64,000 nt of DNA, from positions 1,240,001-1,304,000 of the forward strand of contig NZ_JAOQOK010000001.1 of the NCBI RefSeq assembly GCF_025961835.1. The letters are read 5' to 3'. The notes beneath the pieces were generated by a model. It did no database searches, had not been told where the DNA came from, and worked only from the letters and a program-made list of their open reading frames with translations. A program made the position numbers and the translations under genes. Shown here piece after piece: positions 36,486 through 45,568 of the stretch. Numbering within the stretch: the stretch's first letter is position 1; every line of letters begins with the position of its first letter. The DNA is from Sphingobium sp. B2D3C (GTDB lineage: Bacteria; Pseudomonadota; Alphaproteobacteria; Sphingomonadales; Sphingomonadaceae).

Positions 36486-37424
36486 TCAGAGGCTGCTTTT
36501 CATCGCGGCTTTGGCGAGCGCAGTTTCGCGCGCGGCTCGCATCTGGGCGAAGTCATCGCCGGCATGATAGCTTGAGCGGGTGAGCGGGCTGGAAGCGACC
36601 TGCAGGAAGCCCTTAGCCCGCGCGATAGCGGCATAAGCCTTGAACGCTTGCGGGGTCACAAACTCCGCCACGGCGGCGTGCTTGGGCGTCGGGCGCAGAT
36701 ACTGGCCCATGGTCAGGAAATCGATATCCGCCGAGCGCATGTCGTCCATCACCTGATGGACCTCAAGGCGCTGTTCGCCGAGGCCCAGCATGATGCCGGA
36801 CTTGGTGAAAATGGAGGGATCGAGCCGCTTCACCGTCTCCAGCAGCCGCAGCGAGGCATAGTAGCGCGCGCCCGGGCGGATCGTGGGATACAGCCGGGGC
36901 ACGGTCTCCAGATTGTGATTATAGACATCCGGCCGCGCCGCGACGATGGCCTCCACGGCGGCCTCATGCTTGTTGCGGAAATCCGGCGTCAGAATTTCGA
37001 TCGTCGTTTCCGGCGTCGTGCGGCGCAACGCCTCTATCACCTTCACGAACTGGCCCGCCCCGCCATCGGCCAGATCATCGCGGTCCACCGACGTCACGAC
37101 GATGTGCTCAAGACCCATTTCGGCGCAGGCATCGGCCAGATTCTGCGGCTCCCGCGGATCGACGGGCCGGGGCATCCCTGTCTTCACATTGCAGAAAGAG
37201 CACGCCCGGGTGCAGGTGTCGCCCAGGATCATCACCGTGGCGTGCTTCTTGGTCCAGCACTCGCCGATATTCGGGCAGGCCGCCTCTTCGCAGACCGTCG
37301 CCAGCCCCTTGTCCCGCATCAGCTTGCGTGTGGCTTCATAACCGGCGCTGACCGGCGCCTTGACGCGGATCCAGTCGGGCTTGCGCGGGCGGAAGCCTGC
37401 GGGATCGGACGAGAGATCGTTCAT
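36486..37424 (-). CDS. lipA: Lipoyl synthase (radical SAM)
   Basis: 312 residues. The N-terminal auxiliary cluster motif ([13 protein letters not shown]) and the radical-[13 protein letters not shown] motif (CX3CX2C) supply both iron-sulfur clusters. [24 protein letters not shown] and [18 protein letters not shown] follow in the usual order, and the C-terminal SSYHA sequence includes the conserved serine that ligates the auxiliary cluster. It inserts sulfur into protein-bound octanoyl groups. The RatA/Coq10-like gene follows after 6 bases. Confidence 0.97.
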   Translation of the reverse strand: MNDLSSDPAGFRPRKPDWIRVKAPVSAGYEATRKLMRDKGLATVCEEAACPNIGECWTKKHATVMILGDTCTRACSFCNVKTGMPRPVDPREPQNLADACAEMGLEHIVVTSVDRDDLADGGAGQFVKVIEALRRTTPETTIEILTPDFRNKHEAAVEAIVAARPDVYNHNLETVPRLYPTIRPGARYYASLRLLETVKRLDPSIFTKSGIMLGLGEQRLEVHQVMDDMRSADIDFLTMGQYLRPTPKHAAVAEFVTPQAFKAYAAIARAKGFLQVASSPLTRSSYHAGDDFAQMRAARETALAKAAMKSSL

Positions 37425-37489
37425 GCCGCCCAGATAGCGACCGCAAAGCCCGCTTGCCAGCCCCCACGATCATCGGCAAAGAAATTGCC

Positions 37490-38131
37490 ATGGTACAGTT
37501 CACAGACATGCTCGAAGGATATCGCCGGTTTCGCGGTCAGGACTGGTCTGAACAGCGCACGCGCTGGGCGGAACTAAGCGAGGGCCAGAGCCCCCGCGTG
37601 ATGGTGATCGCCTGCTCGGATAGCCGCGTCGATCCGACCCAGATTTTCGACACCAGTCCCGGGGAAATCTTCGTCGTCCGCAACGTGGCGGCGCTGGTCC
37701 CGCCGTTCGAGACCAATCCCGGGCGGCACGGCGTCTCCGCTGCCGTCGAGTTCGCCGTGCAGTTCCTTGGCGTGGGGGAAATTCTTGTGATGGGCCACGG
37801 CATGTGCGGCGGCTGCAACGCGGCGCTCACCCGGGCTATGCACGATGCGGCGCCCGGCGAGGGCGGGTTCATCGCGAACTGGATATCCCTGCTCGATGAT
37901 GCGCGGGCAGAGGTCGTCGCGACGCATGGCAGCGACCATGGCGGCGCGGCGGGCCGGGCGATGGAACTGGCGGCCGTCAAGGTCAGCCTCGCTAATCTGC
38001 GCACGTTCCCGTGGATCGCGGAAAAGGAAGCCAGCGGTGCGCTGGCCCTGCGAGGCGCATTCTTCGCCATATCCGATGGCGTCCTGCATGTGCTCGATGA
38101 GCAGAGCGGCGACTTCGCTCCGTTCGAATAG
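37490..38131 (+). CDS. Beta-class carbonic anhydrase
   Basis: About 213 residues from ATG 37490, 12 codons inside the longest frame. The zinc site is visible: Cys and Asp in IACSDSRVDP, then His and Cys in VMGHGMCGGC. FVVRNVAALVPP and SAAVEFAVQFLGV are conserved family segments. It interconverts CO2 and bicarbonate in the cytoplasm. A gamma-glutamylcyclotransferase-like gene begins 4 bases after its stop, so the two are likely co-transcribed. It is divergent from lipA. Confidence 0.94.
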   Translation: MVQFTDMLEGYRRFRGQDWSEQRTRWAELSEGQSPRVMVIACSDSRVDPTQIFDTSPGEIFVVRNVAALVPPFETNPGRHGVSAAVEFAVQFLGVGEILVMGHGMCGGCNAALTRAMHDAAPGEGGFIANWISLLDDARAEVVATHGSDHGGAAGRAMELAAVKVSLANLRTFPWIAEKEASGALALRGAFFAISDGVLHVLDEQSGDFAPFE

Positions 38132-38134
38132 GCA

Positions 38135-38518
38135 ATGGACACAGAAGTCGCCTTCTTCGTCTACGGACTATTGATGACAGGTGGCCCGGGCTTCGCGGCG
38201 CTCGGTATGGAGGGCGGCGTTCGCCGCCTCGGGCCGGACCGGGTGGTCGGCCGGCTCTATCATCTGGGTGATTATCCCGGCCTGGTAACGGGCGAGTCCG
38301 GCGTGGTGCATGGCGAACTGATCGGCATCCGCGATCCACTGCTGCTCGAGAAGATGGATGTCTACGAGTTGTACGATCCCGATAAGCCCGGCGCGTCAGA
38401 GTATCGCCGCATCGAGGTTGACCTGCTGGATAGTGGGCGCCGGGTCTGGACCTATGAGTATAATCGCAGTGTTGAGGGCCTGCCGGTGATCGCCACCGGC
38501 CAGTGGCGCAACGCGTAG
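38135..38518 (+). CDS. Gamma-glutamylcyclotransferase/AIG2-like protein
   Basis: 127 residues. FFVYGLLMTGGPGFAAL corresponds to the N-terminal substrate loop (normally YGSL/YGTL), DYPGLVTGESGVVHGELIGI to the core strand, and MDVYELYDPDKPGASEYRRIEVDL to the segment bearing the catalytic Glu. The fold is that of AIG2/GGCT-type cyclotransferases, which cleave gamma-glutamyl amides with release of 5-oxoproline. Leu-Leu in place of Ser/Thr-Leu in the first motif is a variation. The partner substrate is unknown. It follows the carbonic anhydrase gene closely. Confidence 0.78.
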   Translation: MDTEVAFFVYGLLMTGGPGFAALGMEGGVRRLGPDRVVGRLYHLGDYPGLVTGESGVVHGELIGIRDPLLLEKMDVYELYDPDKPGASEYRRIEVDLLDSGRRVWTYEYNRSVEGLPVIATGQWRNA

Positions 38519-38759
38519 TCTGGCGTCACGCCGACATCCAGCGCTCTAGCCACATTGGGTCGATCCGCGCCGAGTCGGCGGACGCTGGTGGAGCTGTTGG
38601 TCCAAATCACCAGCACGGTGACGACCCCTTGTCCGTCAAAGCCATCCGCCGCAACACCAGATCGGCTCCAATGCTGCAGTAAGGGGCAGCCGAGCGGCCT
38701 GGCGGGAGCGGCGATGAGTCTCTGACTCACCGAGCTCCCCGCCCTGCTCCGCAACCTCG

Positions 38760-40439
<1,680 letters not shown>

Positions 40440-40701
40440 CGGGAAACGGTCCTCTTGAGCGGAATGGAGTGTCTTTGAATTGGCGCCCGGTTAGCTTACG
40501 GCGGGTCCATTGGCAAATCCCGGCTTGTGCCGCTCCACCACTCTCCGCCTCCCCGCTGTAAAAGCGCTGTCCCACGCGAAAAACCGTGCCTTATTGCCAA
40601 GCACTTTGGTTGATAAGGCTATTGATTTCCCCGCGGCATGCGTTAATTGGGCCGCTCGTGCCCTTTGCTGTGCACGACCTTTGCTATGGGAGCCTAATAA
40701 T

Positions 40702-40908
40702 ATGAAGAAGTTTGCTGTGGCCGGCGCCGCGATCGCGCTCATGAGCCTTGCAGCGTGCGGCGAGAAGCCGGCTGCTGAGACCAACAACGTCTCCAACGAG
40801 CTGGTTGTGAACGAGCTGGACGCCGCTGCCAACGCTGCTGACAATGCTGCGAACGCGATGGACAACCTCGCCAACGTCTCGAACAACGCGGCGAACGCAG
40901 CAGAGTAA
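40702..40908 (+). CDS. Small Asn/Ala-rich lipoprotein
   Basis: 68 residues from ATG 40702, with GGGAG about ten bases upstream. The N-terminus is a lipoprotein signal (MKKFAVAGAAIALMSLAAC) with the lipobox ending at Cys19. The mature part is short and made of Asn/Ala/Asp repeats (AANAADNAANAMDNLANVSN), which looks helical with Ala and hydrophobic residues spaced for a coiled coil, somewhat like Braun lipoprotein. No family was recognised. A terminator-like hairpin follows 31 bases after the stop, so it is a single-gene transcript. Confidence 0.8.
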   Translation: MKKFAVAGAAIALMSLAACGEKPAAETNNVSNELVVNELDAAANAADNAANAMDNLANVSNNAANAAE

Positions 40909-40939
40909 TCTGCGACTGCGCTTCTGCGCATTGTTCAAG

Positions 40940-40973
40940 GGCGGCGTCGATCATCGGCGCCGCCTTTACATTT
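40940..40973 (+). terminator. Terminator of the small lipoprotein gene
   Basis: GGCGGCG (40940-40946) and CGCCGCC (40958-40964) pair perfectly, and the stem extends inward through CGAT/ATCG. TTTACATTT follows. This matches an intrinsic terminator on the plus strand, though the T-run is interrupted. Confidence 0.6.
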
Positions 40974-41136
40974 GGTGGTACGGTCACCGGCAATGCCGTT
41001 TGGATCGTGCCCGCCAGTTACAGGCACCGGTGATCTCCTTGCGATCATCGCCGCCTCGCCACCGGGTACATCCGGCATCGGCGCGGCCTTTGTGCTTGCA
41101 TCAAGGGCAAAGCGAAAGCTAAGGCCCGCCCTGGAT

Positions 41137-41213
<77 letters not shown>

Positions 41214-41323
41214 CTTTTCCCTTATTTTCTGAATATCATAACCCGCGCGGCCATGATTGGGCCGGGCGGTCGCTCTGCCTTTGCGGCAAGCGCAAGGCGC
41301 AGCAACGTCCGCTCTTCGATGGA

Positions 41324-41399
41324 TGGTGGGCCCGGCAGGACTCGAACCCGCAACCTAGCCGTTATGAGCGGCCAGCTCTAACCATTGAGCTACAGGCCC
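41324..41399 (-). tRNA. tRNA with CAT anticodon (probably Ile2, elongator Met possible)
   Basis: On the minus strand the acceptor is GGGCCTG/CGGGCCC with one T-G wobble. The D-arm is GCTC/GAGC, the anticodon stem GGCCG/CGGCT has loop CTCATAA (anticodon CAT), and the T-arm is GCGGG/CCTGC, followed by A and an encoded CCA. It is not an initiator tRNA because position 1 pairs with position 72. The D-loop and GC-rich anticodon stem favour tRNA-Ile2, whose C34 is modified by TilS. Decisive identity needs a comparison with the other CAT tRNAs of the genome. Confidence 0.85.
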
Positions 41400-41506
41400 C
41401 ATTCTCCACCGCAGCGCATGGCGCCGGCTCTGGGCGCGTTAGCTTGCGGCGATCCTGCTTGGCAAGTCTTGATGCATGGTGGCGAGCGGAGCGAACAGGC
41501 GTCGGA

Positions 41507-43231
41507 TCAGCCGTTATGGCCCTGCTCGCGATAGGCCTCGGGCGCGGTCGGCAGCACGATGCCGAAGGCCTGTGCCGTGATGGCGAACTCCCCGCCGAGA
41601 TGGCGGACGATTCCCCGCACCAGTTTGAGAGTGAACGCAAGGCCGAGCGGCGGCGTGTCGCCATAGAGACGCTGCTCGACCACATAACCCTGTTCGAGAA
41701 AGGCGCGCGCCTCAATGCCCCGCAAGGCCGTCGGGCGACTCATCGTCAAGCTCACGGAGGCGCGCTCCGGCGCCGGACAGACGCACAGGACAAGCTGTTC
41801 CCCCGCAGCCAAGCCGGCATGGCCGATGCGGATCAGGTGATTCAACATGCGTTCGATCTGGTTGCGGTCGCCATGTACAAGGCTGGAACCGCTCTCGACC
41901 GAGAGATTGACGGTCTGGCCAAAGCCGGCCGCGTCCACCACCCTGTGAAGGGCAGCGGTCAGATCGACATCATCCTGCTGGGCCGAGAGGTCTCCCCGCT
42001 CCAGTCGGCTTGCCGCGTCGAGATCGTCGAAGGTCGTCAGCAATGCCCGTGCATCCGCCAGGATGGCCCGGGCGATGTCGCGATAGACCTCGGGGACCGG
42101 GCCCAGGATCTGCGCCTCGATCATTTCGCCATAGCCCTGCACGGCGTTCAACGGCGTGCGCAACTCATGGATCAGTTGCCGCGTGCTGGTGGCAGAGAGC
42201 GTCGCGCCCTCGTCGCTCGGCTGCGTGTCGATGGGGCGAACCGGCGCCTCGAACCGCCGCTCACGCCGGGCAATGCCGGTATAGCCCCGGAAGCGACCGC
42301 TCTGTCGGTCAAAATGCGGTTCGCCGGAGATGCGCCATTCGCCCGCCAGCGCACCGTCCTGCAAGGTCAGGCGGCTATTCTCGAATGCGGCGCGGTGCCG
42401 AAATGCCCCAAGCGTGGCGCCATCCACTCCATGGCTGACATCCACGCCCGGCGTCGCAATGCTGAGGCCAATGATCGCTTCCGGAAATGCACCGTCGGTC
42501 AGGCGGACGAGGCCCGAGGCATCGGTCTCGAACCGAAATCTGTCGACATCGGGCTCCGGCGTGTCCTGGACCCGAGACTCTGGCTGGACCGCATCCGGCA
42601 CCGGGTCAGCGGCGCCGGCCGCCTTGAACGGGTTCGCCTTCTTGAACCGCTCGATTTGCGCAACGAGACGGCCGATCTGGCTTGCCTCGTCCGTGCTGCC
42701 CGAGCGATCAAGCTCTGCGGTCGCAACGATCCGGTCCGCACCCGGCGTGCCCGCTTCCGCCTGCCGAACCTCGGCCGCCGGCAGCGACAGATCGACTTCG
42801 CCGAAGCGTCGTAACGCGGCCATTGCGGCTTCCGGCAGATCCGGACGGCGACGCAGAACACTGCGCGCCAGCGGACCCAGATGCGGTATGATCGCGGCCC
42901 AGTCTTCGCCGGTCAGCCGGACCGACTTCATCATCGCCACGACAACCGAAGGATGGTCGCCCGCCAGCCACTGCACCAGCGTGGGGGAGCGGAGTCTGGA
43001 CCCAAGCTCCACGACAGATGCGATGCGGCCTTCCAGGCTCACCTTCGGGCGTGCCTCCTGCAGGATGGTCAGGATGGTGTGCGCCTCGTCCAGTGAAAGC
43101 TTCTGGGTTTCCGCGCCGGAGACATCATATTGGGCAAGCAGATCCATGCACTGGCGCCAGCGCGTCACGGCGGCACCTGTGCCCTCGCCGCCATTGGCCA
43201 GCACCGTCCGCAGAAGATCGTTGAAACGCAT
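41507..43231 (-). CDS. Orphan sensor histidine kinase with degenerate ATP-binding domain
   Basis: 574 residues and no membrane segment. An N-terminal helical region of about 200 residues (DLLAQYD, LRRRPDLPEAAMAAL) has repeats resembling HEAT-like helices. A PAS-like part follows (GLVRLTDGAFPEAIIGLSIATPGVD to RFRGYTGIARRERR). The HisKA box is clear (QLIHELRTPLNAVQGYGEMIEAQ, His355). In the ATPase region the N-box is weak (RMLNHLIRIGHAG) and the usual DxGxG is missing, although a G2-like PPLGLAFTLKLVRGIVRHLGG remains. It may have reduced catalysis or act as a phosphatase. No response regulator is adjacent. Confidence 0.72.
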   Translation of the reverse strand: MRFNDLLRTVLANGGEGTGAAVTRWRQCMDLLAQYDVSGAETQKLSLDEAHTILTILQEARPKVSLEGRIASVVELGSRLRSPTLVQWLAGDHPSVVVAMMKSVRLTGEDWAAIIPHLGPLARSVLRRRPDLPEAAMAALRRFGEVDLSLPAAEVRQAEAGTPGADRIVATAELDRSGSTDEASQIGRLVAQIERFKKANPFKAAGAADPVPDAVQPESRVQDTPEPDVDRFRFETDASGLVRLTDGAFPEAIIGLSIATPGVDVSHGVDGATLGAFRHRAAFENSRLTLQDGALAGEWRISGEPHFDRQSGRFRGYTGIARRERRFEAPVRPIDTQPSDEGATLSATSTRQLIHELRTPLNAVQGYGEMIEAQILGPVPEVYRDIARAILADARALLTTFDDLDAASRLERGDLSAQQDDVDLTAALHRVVDAAGFGQTVNLSVESGSSLVHGDRNQIERMLNHLIRIGHAGLAAGEQLVLCVCPAPERASVSLTMSRPTALRGIEARAFLEQGYVVEQRLYGDTPPLGLAFTLKLVRGIVRHLGGEFAITAQAFGIVLPTAPEAYREQGHNG

Positions 43232-43307
43232 TCAGTTGGCCCCTGTAACGGAACCGCGTGTACTGATGGTAAACCGACCCGCCTAGCGTTAAAAAATGGG
43301 ACGTTGC

Positions 43308-43349
43308 ATTGTGGGACAATTACGTTGCAGCGACATTATATGTCTGCAA
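43308..43349. promoter_or_regulatory. Dyads and direct repeats upstream of the Lrp/AsnC gene
   Basis: ATTGT-GGG-ACAAT (43308-43320) is a perfect dyad. An imperfect palindrome (43325-43349) pairs TTGCAG with CTGCAA and ACAT with ATGT. ACGTTGCA occurs twice, at 43301 and 43322, that is 21 bases or two helical turns apart. These lie 31-79 bases before the regulator start, as expected for autoregulation by an Lrp/AsnC protein. Confidence 0.5.
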
Positions 43350-43379
43350 GAACATCTACCGTGAAAGGAAATGTCCTCT

Positions 43380-43853
43380 ATGCCCGGTAGTTCGCTGGAT
43401 GAGACCGACGTCAAATTGCTCGACCTGCTTCAGGAGGATGGTCGCCTGACCAATGTCGAGCTGGCACGGCGCGTCGGCCTGACCGCCCCGCCCTGTCTGC
43501 GCCGGGTGAAAAGCCTGGAGGATCGCGGCTTCATCGCCTCCTACCACGCCCATCTCGATCCGGTTGCCCTGGGCTACACGACGACGGTGTTCGCCATGGT
43601 CAGCTTGAAAAGTCAGGCGGAAGAGGATTTGCAGGCGTTCGAGGCCCATGTCGCGGCGCTGCCGGAGGTCCGCGAATGCCACATGCTGAATGGCGAGATC
43701 GATTTCATCCTCAAGGTGGTGGCGCAGGATCTGCGCAGCTTCCAGCAATTCCTCACCTCGCAGCTGACGCAAGCGCCCAATGTGGCCAGCGTGAAGACGT
43801 CGCTAACGATCCGCACGTCCAAGAACCTGCCAGGCGTTCCGGTCGGCCGCTGA
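43380..43853 (+). CDS. Lrp/AsnC family transcriptional regulator
   Basis: About 157 residues. The N-terminal helix-turn-helix (LDETDVKLLDLLQEDGRLTNVELARRVGLTAPPCLRRVKSLEDRGFI) is joined to a RAM ligand-binding domain (TTVFAMVSLKSQ, EVRECHMLNGEIDFILKVVAQDL, VASVKTSLTIRTSKNLPGVPV). This is the standard Lrp/AsnC layout. ATG 43380 is preferred over ATG 43371 because AAAGGA then lies at a normal distance. Lrp itself usually has about 160 residues. The amino-acid effector and targets cannot be read from the sequence. Confidence 0.93.
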   Translation: MPGSSLDETDVKLLDLLQEDGRLTNVELARRVGLTAPPCLRRVKSLEDRGFIASYHAHLDPVALGYTTTVFAMVSLKSQAEEDLQAFEAHVAALPEVRECHMLNGEIDFILKVVAQDLRSFQQFLTSQLTQAPNVASVKTSLTIRTSKNLPGVPVGR

Positions 43854-43901
43854 GCCCCGGCGTGGCTGAGGGCTGAGGCAGTCCGTCCAACGCCCAGCAA
43901 A

Positions 43902-43938
43902 AATGCCGGCGACAGAGCCGCCGGCATTCTAACTTTTT
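43902..43938. terminator. Bidirectional terminator between lrp-like and TPR genes
   Basis: AATGCCGGCG (43902-43911) and CGCCGGCATT (43919-43928) form a perfect 10-bp stem with a 7-base loop. CTAACTTTTTT follows on the plus strand and TTTTGC on the minus strand. It lies between two convergent genes and can serve both. Confidence 0.88.
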
Positions 43939-43957
43939 TCAATCGAACCGCAGGGGT

Positions 43958-45262
43958 TCAGGCGTTGGAGCTGTTCAGCCAAACCGTCCAGAGGTCGGCC
44001 GTACGCTTGCGCACGCCGGTGCCGCTGACCTTGCCGAATGCCTCGAGAGCGCCGGCCTTGTCGCCCGAACGTGCCAGCGCGATCCCGAGGCGCGTGTTCA
44101 CCTCGTCCGCATCCACGCCGCCCTTCTGCAGCGCCAGGCGATACAAGGTGACGGCCTTGGCATTGTCGCCATAGCTCATGAAGGCGCTAGCGGTGTTGGC
44201 GGCAGGCTTGCCGGTGGCGGCGGACGCTGCGCTCTTCTCCGAGGTTGCCAGCGATGCGCGATCCTGCGTGATCCCGCTGGTCGCGACCTGATAGAGGTCG
44301 GACAGCGTGGTGCCGCTCAGAACACCGCTGGAGCGGCCTTGATCGATCACTGCCTTGACCTCGCCGGGCAGGCCGAGGCGATTGGCCGCCTCTGCATATT
44401 CATTGTAGTTATAGGCGCTCTTGAGCGACTTGGTGGCCGCCATCAGACGCATGATGTCGATGCTCTCGTCGCGGGTCGCATTGGGATATTCGTCCTGCAA
44501 CATCCGCAGAACCAGCGCCCAGTTGTCCGGCGTGCCGCTGACCGGCAGTGCCAGCTTGGTCCAGTCGGAGAGCGTGGGCGACTTGGCGAACACCGCCATG
44601 CTCAGGCCCTTGTTGTACCAGCTTGCATCGACAGGCTGGCCAGATGCCTTCTGCAGTTCGATCGCGCGCTTGAGGTGCGGCAGGCCCTGCTCCACCTTCG
44701 CCTTGCCGGCATCGGTGAACTGGTTGTTGACGATCTGGTCCTGCGCCTCGTTGAAATAGGTGTTGGCGATCAGCACGTCGGGCGTGGGGCCGCCGTAACC
44801 GCCGTCGATGGCCGACTGGAAGTGGGTGCGGGCCTGATCATATTGCTTGGCGTTGAAGGCGAACTGGCCGACGAAATAGTGGAACTTCGCCACTTCGGTC
44901 GCCGGCGTCATGCCGGAGTCGATCATCGCTTCCAGAGCCTGGCGCTGGATGGCCTCATCCTTCTGGTTGATGCCGACCTGCAGCAGCAGGCTGCCGAAGA
45001 AGTAGCGATCGTCGGGTTTCGTCGCCGTGGACTGGATCTCGTCCAGTTTCGCCTTGGCGCCCGCAAAATCCTGCTTCTTCACCAGCTCCTGGGCTTCGAC
45101 CGCTCCCTTCTGGAAGCCGCGGCTCAGCGAAATCTTGGGTGCCGAACTCTGTTCGGCCTGCTTGCCATCCCGGCTCTGCGCCGATGCGGGAGCCGTTGCG
45201 AAGGCGCCCACCGCAAACGCGGCCAGGGTGATCGTAAGAGCAGTGGTATTGAACAGACGCAT
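43958..45262 (-). CDS. Exported TPR-type repeat protein
   Basis: About 434 residues from ATG 45262, with GGAGGA eight bases upstream. The longest frame adds 63 unlikely residues. A signal peptide ends near APASAQ. The mature protein is almost all helical with TPR-like units (DFAGAKAKLDEIQSTATKPDDRYFFGSLLLQVG, KFHYFVGQFAFNAKQYDQARTHFQSAID, NTRLGIALARSGDKAGALEAFGKV). No enzyme motif is present. It probably acts in the periplasm as an adaptor. It is divergent from gyrA. Confidence 0.75.
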   Translation of the reverse strand: MRLFNTTALTITLAAFAVGAFATAPASAQSRDGKQAEQSSAPKISLSRGFQKGAVEAQELVKKQDFAGAKAKLDEIQSTATKPDDRYFFGSLLLQVGINQKDEAIQRQALEAMIDSGMTPATEVAKFHYFVGQFAFNAKQYDQARTHFQSAIDGGYGGPTPDVLIANTYFNEAQDQIVNNQFTDAGKAKVEQGLPHLKRAIELQKASGQPVDASWYNKGLSMAVFAKSPTLSDWTKLALPVSGTPDNWALVLRMLQDEYPNATRDESIDIMRLMAATKSLKSAYNYNEYAEAANRLGLPGEVKAVIDQGRSSGVLSGTTLSDLYQVATSGITQDRASLATSEKSAASAATGKPAANTASAFMSYGDNAKAVTLYRLALQKGGVDADEVNTRLGIALARSGDKAGALEAFGKVSGTGVRKRTADLWTVWLNSSNA

Positions 45263-45568
45263 CAAATATTCCTCCAGAACTAAGATCTCGGCCCCCAAGT
45301 CGCGGATCCCGCTGACTTCATGAGCCTGCACTGCAGGATCACGCGTGAACGGGAATTGAATGTCGCTATAACCACGGTTCCGGAGCTTGTCATGAGGGCG
45401 CGACGCCGGTTGGCATGGGAAATCCGCAAGCCGTCGCGCTCCCGCCCCCATTCGGCTTCGACCGGTTCGAGACAGCGTGCAATTTTGCCCTTTTCTCTGG
45501 CCTTTTCTGCAGTCGCGGGCTAGTCACACCGCTTCGAGTTCCCACCACGTAATCATAAGAGAAAACGC
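45263..45568. other. Intergenic promoter region between TPR gene and gyrA
   Basis: These 306 bases hold no convincing gene. They must contain the promoters of the two divergent genes. The only clear signal is the TPR gene's GGAGGA at about 45270-45275. The gyrA start has only a weak AAGAGA ahead of it. Confidence 0.4.

Noticed and set aside
38452..38754. 100-codon minus-strand frame between the cyclotransferase-like gene and ettA
   Set aside because: It has no family pattern and overlaps the end of the plus-strand gene. The 241-base gap 38519-38759 seems empty.
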